Part shown: positions 8,657 to 15,440 of the stretch, piece by piece | Numbering within the stretch: position 1 is the first letter of the stretch | Layout of the letters: each line of letters opens with the position of its first letter | Notes under the pieces: model-generated | The model's database searches: none | What the model was told of the DNA's origin: nothing | The model's input: the letters and a program-made list of their open reading frames with translations, nothing else | Assembly: GCA_937924845.1 (NCBI GenBank) | Contig: CALDUQ010000018.1 | Location: 1-49,535, forward strand | Direction of reading: 5' to 3' | Length of the DNA stretch: 49,535 bases | Origin: an uncultured Flavobacteriaceae bacterium | Lineage (GTDB): Bacteria > Bacteroidota > Bacteroidia > Flavobacteriales > Flavobacteriaceae | Program-made: the position numbers and the translations under genes

Positions 8657-9479
8657 TTTTTCCGTTTTTATATTCACCAAGTACTTTAAATTCTTCTGCC
8701 ATAATAATCATTAATGACTTTGCTTTTTGATAATCTTCATACAAATTAAAAGTCACGTCTACAAAAAATGAATACACCCATGGAGTGTTAATTTTTGGTA
8801 ATGATTGTATTTTGGTTAGGTTTAATTTACAGTCACTCATCACATTTAAAATTGCGGCAAGGCTACCTCGTTTATGGTCTAATTCAAATTTTAATGACGC
8901 TTTGTTAACAATAGTTTTGTCAGTTTTTGAATTGTTTTTTTGAACAACAACAAACCGTGTTTCGTTATGTTTAATGGTTTGAATGCTTTCTGCAAGCAAT
9001 TTTAATTTAAATATTTTTGCAGCCGATTTACTGGCTATAGCGCCAATGTGCTTTATTTGATTATCATGAATACGTTTAGCAACCTCGGCAGTATCTTTAT
9101 CTTCAACCAATTTAATATGCGGATGGTTTTTAAAAAACGACTTACATTGTAAAAGCGCCATGGGATGAGAGTGTACCTCGGTAATGTCACTAATGTTTTG
9201 ACCGTTTAAAGCCATTAAGTTATGTTGAATATCAAGGTAGTACTCATCAATAATGGTAAGGTTATTGTTGTCAATCAAAGCATAATTAGGTATGATAGAT
9301 CCCGCAATTGAGTTTTCGAGCGCCATAATACCTAAGTCACAGGTGTTGTTTGTTAAGCTGTCAACAAGTTCATCAAAACTTAAACATTTATTTAAAGTGA
9401 TAGTGTTGTCAAAAAAATGTTGACTAACAGCATGATGAAATGAGCCTTCTATACCTTGTATTGCTATTGATTTGTTCAT
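8649..9479 (-). CDS. pheA: Prephenate dehydratase
   Basis: Converts prephenate to phenylpyruvate, the committed step to Phe. A periplasmic-binding-like PDT domain spans 1-180 (ALENSIAGSI at 53-62, HPMALLQC at 105-112, catalytic TRF at 174-176). A C-terminal ACT domain occupies about 195-270. The usual ACT effector motifs are altered: RGSL where GALV is typical and QSLP where ESRP is typical, so feedback inhibition by Phe may be weaker or different. It is the first gene of the operon, and its ATG is one base from the end of an attenuator terminator, so it is expressed only on readthrough. Confidence 0.94.
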   Translation of the reverse strand: MNKSIAIQGIEGSFHHAVSQHFFDNTITLNKCLSFDELVDSLTNNTCDLGIMALENSIAGSIIPNYALIDNNNLTIIDEYYLDIQHNLMALNGQNISDITEVHSHPMALLQCKSFFKNHPHIKLVEDKDTAEVAKRIHDNQIKHIGAIASKSAAKIFKLKLLAESIQTIKHNETRFVVVQKNNSKTDKTIVNKASLKFELDHKRGSLAAILNVMSDCKLNLTKIQSLPKINTPWVYSFFVDVTFNLYEDYQKAKSLMIIMAEEFKVLGEYKNGKND

Positions 9480-9480
9480 A

Positions 9481-9510
9481 AAAAAAAGTCTCGATGTTTT
9501 ATCGAGACTT
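9481..9510 (-). terminator. Attenuator terminator (regions 3:4) directly before pheA
   Basis: On the minus strand a perfect 10-bp stem (9510-9501 with 9495-9486, AAGTCTCGAT/ATCGAGACTT) with a 5-nt loop is followed by a run of T that reaches the pheA start codon. This is a strong intrinsic terminator placed upstream of, not behind, a gene. Confidence 0.93.
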
Positions 9511-9619
9511 AGTATTTTTCGGTTAATTTATAATTTATAACTTACATTTACACAGTCTCGCTTCTTCCAAAAAAGAAGAAGTAAAAATAAGTGTAATATG
9601 TTAGTTTTGTAAAATTCAT
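9486..9619 (-). promoter_or_regulatory. Phe/Tyr operon transcription attenuator (leader-peptide type)
   Basis: Four pairing segments are visible on the minus strand. Region 1 is CTTCTTC (9581-9575), made of the Phe codons of the leader peptide. Region 2 is GAAGAAGCGAGACT (9567-9554). Region 3 is the left arm (9510-9501) and region 4 the right arm (9495-9486) of the terminator. Region 1 pairs with 2 (7 bp, 7-nt loop), 3 with 4 (10 bp), and alternatively 2 with 3 (CGAGACT 9560-9554 with AGTCTCG 9509-9503, 7 bp). Stalling at the Phe codons would mask region 1, free region 2, form 2:3 and prevent termination. Completing the peptide would cover region 2 and allow the terminator. This is the logic of the E. 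coli pheA and trp attenuators. Confidence 0.88.
9548..9619 (-). CDS. Phe/Tyr-rich leader peptide of the pheA operon
   Basis: ATG at 9619-9617 opens a 23-codon frame ending in TAA at 9550-9548. The peptide starts MNFTKL and carries Tyr at 8, 9, 11 and 13 and Phe at 3, 12 and 14-17, ending GRSETV. Ten of 23 residues are Phe or Tyr, the two end products of the downstream genes, and four consecutive Phe codons overlap the first attenuator segment. The stop codon lies 6 nt past region 2, the right place for a terminating ribosome to block it. Its role is regulatory; no function of the peptide itself is expected. Confidence 0.88.
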   Translation of the reverse strand: MNFTKLTYYTYFYFFFFGRSETV

Positions 9620-9629
9620 TTATACATTG

Positions 9630-9659
9630 CTAAAGTAAATAATATTTTAAAAAATCAAA
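9630..9659 (-). promoter_or_regulatory. Predicted promoter of the attenuated aromatic operon
   Basis: On the minus strand TTTG (9659-9656) is followed after 18 nt by TACTTTAG (9637-9630), 7 of 8 matches to TAnnTTTG. The start site would fall near 9625, leaving only a few bases before the leader peptide ATG, so the leader would be nearly leaderless. A second TTTG at 9664-9661 gives a 23-nt spacing. Confidence 0.45.
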
Positions 9660-9740
9660 GCAAAATATGATAAATTTTAGTTTTTTCGTTTAAAACTTAA
9701 TTGATATCACATTTTATTTTAAATATATAATAATAGATTT

Positions 9741-10634
9741 ATGTCTATAGAAGTAAATCACGTTTCAAAAATTTATGGCAAACAGGTTGCATTAAACGAT
9801 GTGTCATTTAAAATTAAAAGTCCTGAAGTGGTTGGTTTTTTAGGTCCAAATGGAGCAGGAAAATCAACCATGATGAAAATTTTAACTACTTATTTAGAGC
9901 CAGATTCAGGTGAGGTGGTCGTTTCAGGTTTCTCTGCTAAGCAAAATCAGTATAAAATAAAACAAAGGGTGGGATACTTGTCTGAGCAAAACCCATTATA
10001 TTTTGAAATGTATGTTAGGGAGTATTTGAGTTTTGTTGCAAAAACGCATAAAATTAAAGCCAATCGTATTGAAAATGTTATTGATATTACAGGCTTAACG
10101 CCTGAAGCGCATAAAAAAATTGAACAACTTTCTAAAGGTTATAAACAACGAGTTGGTTTGGCGGCTGCATTATTACACGATCCCGATGTGTTAATATTAG
10201 ATGAGCCTACAACAGGGCTTGACCCTAATCAATTATTGGAGGTAAGGCGGTTGATTAAAAATTTAGGCAAGCACAAAACCGTATTTTTATCAACACATAT
10301 CATGCAAGAGGTTGAAGCGATGTGTGATCGAGTTATTATTATTGATAAAGGTAAAATTGTAGCCGATAAGCATTTAGCAGATTTAAAAAAAGGGCAATCT
10401 CAAGTTATTGTTGTGGAGTTTGATTATAGGGTTGAAGATGCGTTTTTACTAAAGTTGCCTAACGTTAAAGCTGTTAAAAATACATTTGGTTTTGTTTATG
10501 AAATTACGTTTTCAACAGATGTTGATATGCGACCTTCAGTATTTGATTTTGCAAATTCAAACCAATTAAAAATTTTACAGCTTAATCAAAAAAATAATAA
10601 TCTCGAAACTTTGTTTAGAGATTTGACAAGTTAA
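9741..10634 (+). CDS. gldA: Gliding motility-associated ABC transporter ATP-binding protein GldA
   Basis: A 297-residue ABC ATPase with Walker A GPNGAGKS (35-42), Q-loop region YLSEQNPLYFEM, signature LSKGY (130-134), Walker B LILDEP (151-156) and an H-loop in LSTHIMQEVEAMCD. The MSIEVNHVSKIYGKQVALND start and C-terminal extension match GldA, which works with the membrane proteins GldF and GldG in flavobacterial gliding. Those partners are not adjacent here, as in many Flavobacteriaceae. An ordinary ABC-2 exporter ATPase is the alternative. It is divergent from the pheA leader across about 120 nt; no clear plus-strand -7 box was found. Confidence 0.85.
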   Translation: MSIEVNHVSKIYGKQVALNDVSFKIKSPEVVGFLGPNGAGKSTMMKILTTYLEPDSGEVVVSGFSAKQNQYKIKQRVGYLSEQNPLYFEMYVREYLSFVAKTHKIKANRIENVIDITGLTPEAHKKIEQLSKGYKQRVGLAAALLHDPDVLILDEPTTGLDPNQLLEVRRLIKNLGKHKTVFLSTHIMQEVEAMCDRVIIIDKGKIVADKHLADLKKGQSQVIVVEFDYRVEDAFLLKLPNVKAVKNTFGFVYEITFSTDVDMRPSVFDFANSNQLKILQLNQKNNNLETLFRDLTS

Positions 10635-10715
10635 CTGGTTTTTTATTGCGTTTTTTGTTGTTTGTGCTGATAATAAAAATGAATAATGTAATTTTTAGTT
10701 TTTTTTGATGTAAAA

Positions 10716-10748
10716 TTTGTTTTATATTTTTTTTAATTCAAATATTTG
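10716..10748 (+). promoter_or_regulatory. Predicted promoter of the SAM riboswitch-metY unit
   Basis: TTTG (10716-10719), 21 nt, then AATATTTG (10741-10748), 7 of 8 to TAnnTTTG. Transcription would start about 20 nt before the riboswitch P1 stem. The rest of 10635-10715 after gldA is AT-rich and shows nothing further. Confidence 0.45.
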
Positions 10749-10775
10749 TAATTCAAAGTTCAAACACATTTTGAA

Positions 10776-10904
10776 ATGTTATTAAGAAAGACCGAGGGAT
10801 TAGACCCAACGACGTCTTGGCAACCCTTTAATAGTTAGTATAGCTAAAAAAATTATTAAAGAAGGTGCTAAATTCTACCAAAAAATATTTTGGATAGATA
10901 ACAT
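10776..10904 (+). ncRNA. SAM-I (S-box) riboswitch aptamer
   Basis: P1 is formed by ATGTTAT (10776-10782) and ATAACAT (10898-10904). Inside are the conserved GAGGGAUU, a P2b AGAC/GUCU stem, UGGCAACC (10818-10825), a P3 stem CUUUAAUA/UAUUAAAG (10825-10832 with 10854-10861), the hallmark AAGGUGCUAAAUUC, and a P4 CCAAAA/UUUUGG stem before AGAUAA. The aptamer binds S-adenosylmethionine and here precedes metY and metX, so high SAM should reduce methionine synthesis. Confidence 0.93.
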
Positions 10905-11016
10905 GAGCTCAATTTTATTGAGTAACCATTTCTTATAACATTTTTTTATTACAATCTATATCGGAACGACCGGTGCAGATGAATTTTGATTATTTATTAA
11001 TTAAAAGTTTAAAAAA
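10905..11016 (+). promoter_or_regulatory. Expression platform and leader between riboswitch and metY
   Basis: Just after P1 is a hairpin with CTCAAT/ATTGAG (10908-10913 with 10917-10922), extendable through ATG/CAT (10903-10905 with 10927-10929) across an internal loop, followed by T-rich sequence. A second exact copy of the P1 3' arm, ATAACAT (10935-10941), runs into a T7 tract. Further on is a small GC-rich hairpin ATCGG/CCGGT near 10960-10974, unusual in this AT-rich leader. A chance 13-codon frame (10979-11020) overlaps the metY ATG. The switching mechanism is not obvious from sequence. Confidence 0.45.
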
Positions 11017-12306
11017 ATGAGCAATCACAATTTCGCAACAAAGGCATTACACTCAGGGCATGATGTAAACAAAAACGGGGGTACGCGCGCAGTGCCAATT
11101 TACCAATCATCAGCATACGTGTTTAAAAACTCTGATGATGCAGCAGGACGATTTAATTTGTCAATTCCCGATTTTATTTATACGCGGTTAAATAACCCGA
11201 CTACCGATGTTTTAGAAAAACGCTTAGCCGATCTTGAAGGCGGTATTGCGGCAGTAGCAACAGCCTCAGGTGCATCGGCAATTTCAACCACTTTATTAAC
11301 GCTGTTACGTGCTGGCGACCATATAGTGGCTTCAAATAGCTTGTATGGCGGCACATACAATTTGTTAAGTGTAACATTGCCTAGGCATGGTATTACAACC
11401 ACATTTGTTGACCCATCTGATCCTGAAAATTTTGCAAAAGCGGCACAGCAAAATACCAGAGCCGTATTTATAGAATCACTAGGAAATCCAAAACTTGATG
11501 TTTTAGATATCGAATTAATTGCCCAGCAAACAAAAGCGCTAAAGGTGCCGTTAATTGTTGATAATACAGTGGCAACACCAAGTTTGTTAAACCCAATACA
11601 ATATGGTGCGAATATTGTTATCCATTCACTTACAAAATATATTAACGGTACTGGTACGGCTTTAGGTGGTGTTATAATTGATGCAGGTACATTTGATTGG
11701 ACTAACGGAAAGTTTCCTGAATTTACCGAGCCATCCGCAGGATATCATGGTTTGGTATATAGCGAAGTGTTAAAAGAAGCTGCTTTTATTGCGAAAATCA
11801 GGATTGAAGGCTTGCGTGATTATGGTAGTGCGTTAAGTCCGTTTAACACATTTTTAATCCTTCAGGGTTTAGAAACTTTAGATATCAGGATTAAACAGCA
11901 TAGCGAAAACGCTTTAAAATTAGCAACTTGGTTAGAAAGTAATGATGAGGTGGCTTGGGTAAATTATCCAGGATTAGCATCTAGTAAATTTAAAAATTTG
12001 TCAAACAAATATTTGCCAAAAGGGCAAAGTGGTATTGTTACTTTTGGATTAAAAGGCGGTTTTGAAGCGGCAAAAAAGGTGGTAGACTCAACTAAAGTAT
12101 TTTCGTTATTAGCTAATATTGGCGACACAAAATCTTTAATTATCCATCCAGCTAGTACTACACATCAACAATTAAATGAGATCCAACAAAACGCTACTGG
12201 TGTTACTGCCGATTTAATTAGATTATCCGTAGGTATAGAAAATATTGAAGATTTAAAGCAAGATTTAAAAGCTGCATTTAAGTTAATTAGCCATGTATTA
12301 GCTTAA
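11017..12306 (+). CDS. metY: O-acetylhomoserine aminocarboxypropyltransferase (sulfhydrylase)
   Basis: A PLP-dependent Cys/Met-metabolism enzyme that makes homocysteine (or methionine) from O-acetylhomoserine and sulfide (or methanethiol). The Schiff-base lysine is in HSLTKYINGTG (Lys207), with YTRLNNPT at 55-62, TASGASA at 82-88 and VDNTVATP at 181-188. The 429-residue length and HSGHDVNKNGGTRAVPIYQ start match MetY rather than cystathionine gamma-synthase. It is the first gene under the SAM riboswitch, with metX after it. Confidence 0.93.
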   Translation: MSNHNFATKALHSGHDVNKNGGTRAVPIYQSSAYVFKNSDDAAGRFNLSIPDFIYTRLNNPTTDVLEKRLADLEGGIAAVATASGASAISTTLLTLLRAGDHIVASNSLYGGTYNLLSVTLPRHGITTTFVDPSDPENFAKAAQQNTRAVFIESLGNPKLDVLDIELIAQQTKALKVPLIVDNTVATPSLLNPIQYGANIVIHSLTKYINGTGTALGGVIIDAGTFDWTNGKFPEFTEPSAGYHGLVYSEVLKEAAFIAKIRIEGLRDYGSALSPFNTFLILQGLETLDIRIKQHSENALKLATWLESNDEVAWVNYPGLASSKFKNLSNKYLPKGQSGIVTFGLKGGFEAAKKVVDSTKVFSLLANIGDTKSLIIHPASTTHQQLNEIQQNATGVTADLIRLSVGIENIEDLKQDLKAAFKLISHVLA

Positions 12307-12311
12307 CCTTA

Positions 12312-12350
12312 ATTAGCTGCCAAAATTTATTTTGGCAGCTAATTTTTATT
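12312..12350 (+). terminator. Intercistronic intrinsic terminator between metY and metX
   Basis: A 14-bp perfect stem (12312-12325 with 12330-12343, containing TAGCTGCC/GGCAGCTA) and a 4-nt loop are followed by T-rich sequence. It stands 6 nt after the metY stop and 18 nt before the metX ATG, so metX must rely on readthrough or processing. Confidence 0.85.
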
Positions 12351-12360
12351 TTTTAATCAT

Positions 12361-13371
12361 ATGACAAACGGACTAAAATCTTTGTTAATTACAAACTTTG
12401 TGACGCAAAATCACACAAAAATTGACGCGATAAAATTAAGCTATCAGTTGTTTGGTAAACCTTTGGGTGATGCACCAATTGTTTTGGTAAACCATGCCTT
12501 GACAGGCAATAGTAATGTTTGTGGCGACAATGGTTGGTGGTGCAGTTTAGTTGGCAGTGGCAAAGTTATTGATACAGATTTTTATACAGTTTTAGCTTTT
12601 AATATCCCAGGTAATGGTTATGATGGGTTTATGATTACTAATTATCAAAATTTTGTAGCAAAAGATATTGCTGAGTTATTTTTATTAGGATTAAAAAAAT
12701 TAAACATAAAAAAATTATTTACCATAATTGGCGGCTCTTTAGGCGGTGGTATTGCTTGGGAAATGCTAGCTTTAAGTCCAAAACTAACTCAGCATTTAGT
12801 TCCAATTGCGAGCGATTGGAAATCTACAGATTGGTTAATTGCAAATTGTAAATTGCAGGCCTTAATACTCAATAACTCAAAACAGCCTGTTTATGATGCT
12901 CGCGTTCATGCCATGTTAAGCTATCGTACACCGCAATCGTTAAATAATAGATTTAATCGAGCAAACGATAACGGTGTTTTTGAGGTCGAAAATTGGTTAA
13001 ATCATCATGGTAAAATACTTCAAAATCGTTTTCAGCTTGCTGCATATAAGTTAATGAATCAATTATTAAGTGGTATTAATGCTGCAAAAAGCCATAAAAA
13101 TATAGCAAGTGCCTTAAAGACAACATCAGCAACTATTTGTATTGTTGGAGTTAACACTGATTTGTTTTTTATTCCGGAGGAAAATAAAAAAACTAAAAAC
13201 ACTTTACGTGCAGCAGGGCTGAAGGTGCATTATAATGAAATACAATCGGAGCATGGTCATGATGCTTTTTTGATGGAATATCAGCAATTAGCAAGCATAT
13301 TAAAACCTATTTTTAAAACAGATATAGCTATAAATAAGCCAAAAGCAGTTAACCATATTGCAAATGTTTAG
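12361..13371 (+). CDS. metX: Homoserine O-acetyltransferase
   Basis: An alpha/beta-hydrolase acyltransferase that acetylates homoserine, supplying the substrate of MetY. The oxyanion/NHALTG motif is at 44-49, the nucleophile elbow GGSLGGG gives Ser126, and the acid (Asp267) and base (EHGHDAFL, His300) complete the triad. The 336-residue length is normal for the lid-containing MetX family. Its start lies just behind a strong terminator, which should lower its expression relative to metY. Confidence 0.92.
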   Translation: MTNGLKSLLITNFVTQNHTKIDAIKLSYQLFGKPLGDAPIVLVNHALTGNSNVCGDNGWWCSLVGSGKVIDTDFYTVLAFNIPGNGYDGFMITNYQNFVAKDIAELFLLGLKKLNIKKLFTIIGGSLGGGIAWEMLALSPKLTQHLVPIASDWKSTDWLIANCKLQALILNNSKQPVYDARVHAMLSYRTPQSLNNRFNRANDNGVFEVENWLNHHGKILQNRFQLAAYKLMNQLLSGINAAKSHKNIASALKTTSATICIVGVNTDLFFIPEENKKTKNTLRAAGLKVHYNEIQSEHGHDAFLMEYQQLASILKPIFKTDIAINKPKAVNHIANV

Positions 13372-13411
13372 TTAAGCGGTTTTAAAATGAGGTGTTTTAA
13401 ACTATAATTAT

Positions 13412-13419
13412 TAAATTTG
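13412..13419 (+). promoter_or_regulatory. Predicted tatA promoter -7 box
   Basis: TAAATTTG is a perfect TAnnTTTG match 22 nt before the tatA ATG. No TTG was found at the right distance upstream. Confidence 0.4.
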
Positions 13420-13441
13420 CTTTACAAAATTAAAATTGATT

Positions 13442-13615
13442 ATGACATTTCCATTTTTAGCAATTAGCCCAATTCAAATAACTTTAATAGTTGTTGCAGT
13501 ATTATTATTGTTTGGCGGTAAAAAAATTCCAGAATTAATGCGTGGTCTTGGTAGCGGAATTAAAGAATTTAAAGATGCTAGTAAAGAAGAAGAAAACGCA
13601 GATGATAAAAAATAA
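13442..13615 (+). CDS. tatA: Twin-arginine translocase subunit TatA/TatE
   Basis: A 57-codon gene. The protein has one N-terminal membrane helix (about 8-24), the hinge [16 protein letters not shown] and an amphipathic helix IKEFKDASK, then an acidic tail: the complete TatA layout. TatA forms the pore for folded twin-arginine substrates in the inner membrane. tatC is not adjacent. A -7 box lies before it and a bidirectional terminator behind it, so it is likely monocistronic. Confidence 0.93.
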   Translation: MTFPFLAISPIQITLIVVAVLLLFGGKKIPELMRGLGSGIKEFKDASKEEENADDKK

Positions 13616-13641
13616 TTAAAAATTTTATCATTGTTTAATAT

Positions 13642-13674
13642 AAAAAAATCCAGCGCATTGCGCTGGATTTTTTT
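13642..13674. terminator. Bidirectional terminator between tatA and the DUF4837 gene
   Basis: ATCCAGCGC (13648-13656) pairs with GCGCTGGAT (13660-13668) around a 3-nt loop, with six more A-T pairs outside. A-run on the left and T-run on the right serve both converging genes. The minus-strand stop codon of the DUF4837 gene lies at the edge of the hairpin. Confidence 0.9.
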
Positions 13675-14656
13675 ATTTAATGGCTATAGATTTTATGATG
13701 GATTCGAGTTCAAATACAAACTCGCGTTTGGCTACCGATGGCGCAAAAACAAACCCTTCGGCAATAATATAACGGTTGTTAATTTTGTCTTCAATCGCAT
13801 AATTAATAAATGGACCCGACATAAATGCGCCTTTAACAATCCAAGTGCTTTTGGTTTCGTAAGTTGGCTTGTTATCTATACTCGTTTTGCCAAAAAACGG
13901 TGCGTAAGCTTTGTCGGTAACCATATACGTGTCTTCGGTAGGGCCAGGAATATGTTTTTTGCTAACAGAATCGCGCATGGCAACAATATCATCAATCAGT
14001 TTTTCATTGTTAGATGATGCGTTAAGCGGAATTTCATACAACATTAAGTTTACAGTGCCTGTTTTGATATCACGTCGTATCCAGAAAAAATTATCGTCTT
14101 CTTTGGCAATTCGGTAAGCCGACGGAAACTCAATAGTTATCCCTAGTTGCTCTTCAATTTTATCGGTTTTAAATGGCGATATTTTTGTGCGTCGTTGACG
14201 CTCTTTAATTTCAGCTTTTTTAAAGGTCGAAATTATTTTGTCCTTATTACTATATATTTGCTCAATAATATCGTGGTTTGTAGCCCCGCTTATCACCACC
14301 ATTTTTTGAGGTTTAGCAAATGGGTTGTCAAAAAACTTAGTTTCGGCAGTTTTGTTTTTGCCTTTTTCAATTTTTAAAACAGTTCGGTTTTTTCTTGCAA
14401 AATCTGTAAAAACCGATGTTGGCATTTGTCGCATCGAAAAACCAGGTTCGTCTTGAGGTAAACCGTAAACAGCCTCGCCAATTGAGTCACGTATGGCGTT
14501 ACCAATGCTTTCACTCCATAAGTCATTGTCAATTACAACCGATAAATGATTGATTTTTCCAGACGATTTTGGGAGGACTTTGTTTTGATTTTCTTTGCTA
14601 TTATTACATGAGGTGAAAAGTAATGCACAAAAGGCTAGGGTGAATAATTTATTCAT
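13673..14656 (-). CDS. DUF4837 family lipoprotein
   Basis: A 327-residue protein starting with a lipoprotein signal peptide (hydrophobic 4-15, lipobox ending at Cys17 in LFTSC). The rest resembles the DUF4837 family of Bacteroidota: IDNDLW near the start, then GLPQDEPGFSMRQ and WIVKGAFMSGPFINYAI. Function is unknown; it should be anchored in the envelope. The start is an ATG and there is no upstream partner in the same operon. Confidence 0.8.
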   Translation of the reverse strand: MNKLFTLAFCALLFTSCNNSKENQNKVLPKSSGKINHLSVVIDNDLWSESIGNAIRDSIGEAVYGLPQDEPGFSMRQMPTSVFTDFARKNRTVLKIEKGKNKTAETKFFDNPFAKPQKMVVISGATNHDIIEQIYSNKDKIISTFKKAEIKERQRRTKISPFKTDKIEEQLGITIEFPSAYRIAKEDDNFFWIRRDIKTGTVNLMLYEIPLNASSNNEKLIDDIVAMRDSVSKKHIPGPTEDTYMVTDKAYAPFFGKTSIDNKPTYETKSTWIVKGAFMSGPFINYAIEDKINNRYIIAEGFVFAPSVAKREFVFELESIIKSIAIK

Positions 14657-14765
14657 TTATTAATGAGTTATGTTTGTATGTAATTTTAGTACCACTAATA
14701 TCGTGCCTTTTTTTAAAAATTCAATAATATTAAAAATAAATATTTGTATGATGTAGGTTAAAATA

Positions 14766-15026
14766 TTAATTTTTGTAGTGATAACGGCAGGCGGCAATAA
14801 GTAACTGTGTGTTTTCGTATTTGTATACCAAGCGATGCTCGGAAGTTATTCGTCTAGACCAATAGCCTTGTAAATCACCTTTTAGGGCTTCAGGTTTTCC
14901 TATGCCTTCAAAAGGAGTTAGTAAGCAAACTTTAATTAAATTATTAATGCGTTGCGTCACTTTTTTGTCAACTTTTTGCCAATATAAGTAGTCTTCCCAA
15001 GATGATGTTGACCAAATTAACCTCAC
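14766..15026 (-). CDS. yoeB: YoeB/Txe family mRNA interferase toxin
   Basis: A ribosome-dependent endoribonuclease that cleaves mRNA at the A site. The 86-residue protein has Glu46, Arg65 and His83, the same positions as the catalytic residues of E. coli YoeB (84 residues), plus the family strings GKPEALKGDLQG and HRLVY. It begins with GTG, one base after the antitoxin stop, which favours coupled and lower translation than the antitoxin. The active-site residues are all present, so the toxin is probably functional. Confidence 0.93.
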   Translation of the reverse strand: MRLIWSTSSWEDYLYWQKVDKKVTQRINNLIKVCLLTPFEGIGKPEALKGDLQGYWSRRITSEHRLVYKYENTQLLIAACRYHYKN

Positions 15027-15027
15027 T

Positions 15028-15276
15028 TTATTCGATTAATTTTTTTTCTGTACCTCTGCCAGCTTCTAACTCTTTAATAGAATTTAATAAAACATCTCTA
15101 TTATTACCTGTTAATAAATAGGTGGTTTCTTTTAAAGAATTGTACTCGTCTAATGATATTAACACTAGATCCTTGCCGTTTTTTCTTTTTATGATAATAT
15201 CACTAACATCATTAATTACTTTGTCGAACCAGTGCTTTAGGTTTGAGCGAAAATCTGTATAATTTACTGTTTCCAT
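15028..15276 (-). CDS. yefM: YefM/Phd family antitoxin
   Basis: An 82-residue antitoxin that neutralises YoeB through a C-terminal tail and represses the operon through its N-terminal Phd/YefM fold (METVNYTDFRSNLKHW, then IIKRKNGKDLVLISLDEY). The ATG at 15276 is preferred over an in-frame ATG five codons upstream, because METVNYTDFR is the standard family start and the upstream codons come closer to the operator. The toxin gene follows after one base. Confidence 0.92.
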   Translation of the reverse strand: METVNYTDFRSNLKHWFDKVINDVSDIIIKRKNGKDLVLISLDEYNSLKETTYLLTGNNRDVLLNSIKELEAGRGTEKKLIE

Positions 15277-15295
15277 AAAGCTAAAATACAAAAAA

Positions 15296-15315
15296 AAGTA
15301 CTTAAAAAAGTACTT
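15296..15315 (-). promoter_or_regulatory. Twin palindromic operator of yefM-yoeB
   Basis: Two copies of the palindrome AAGTACTT (15296-15303 and 15308-15315) have centres exactly 12 bp apart and begin 20 bp upstream of the antitoxin ATG. The E. coli YefM-YoeB operator is also a pair of palindromes 12 bp apart with a related TGTACA core, so this is very probably the autoregulatory site. Confidence 0.7.
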
Positions 15316-15376
15316 TTTGATTTAAAATATCGAAATTACAATAGTAATCATCTTTTTTTAAGCGTATTGTTTTGTT

Positions 15377-15440
15377 ATTCCTTTGGGAAAAAAGGAATCT
15401 AGGTGGTTTTATTTTTTTGGATTCCTGCCTACGCAGGAAT
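15377..15440. repeat. Composite inverted repeat, REP-like
   Basis: Two hairpins with the same ATTCC...GGAAT ends lie side by side: ATTCCTTT (15377-15384) with AAAGGAAT (15391-15398), and ATTCCTGC (15421-15428) with GCAGGAAT (15433-15440) around CTAC. They are separated by 22 nt. The second has the look of a dispersed 'ATTCCTGC-loop-GCAGGAAT' element. It fills most of the gap between the toxin-antitoxin operator and rseP. Confidence 0.55.

Noticed and set aside
10979-11020. 13-codon frame overlapping the metY ATG
   Set aside because: No enrichment in Met or Cys codons and no associated hairpins; short frames like this are common by chance in AT-rich DNA, and the SAM riboswitch already explains control.
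13379-13404. Direct repeat GTTTTAAA twice before tatA
   Set aside because: Too short and AT-rich to support a function, and not arranged as a dyad.
13631-14017. Plus-strand open frame over the DUF4837 gene
   Set aside because: It begins in the tatA terminator and is antisense to a recognisable lipoprotein gene; the translation is composition-driven.
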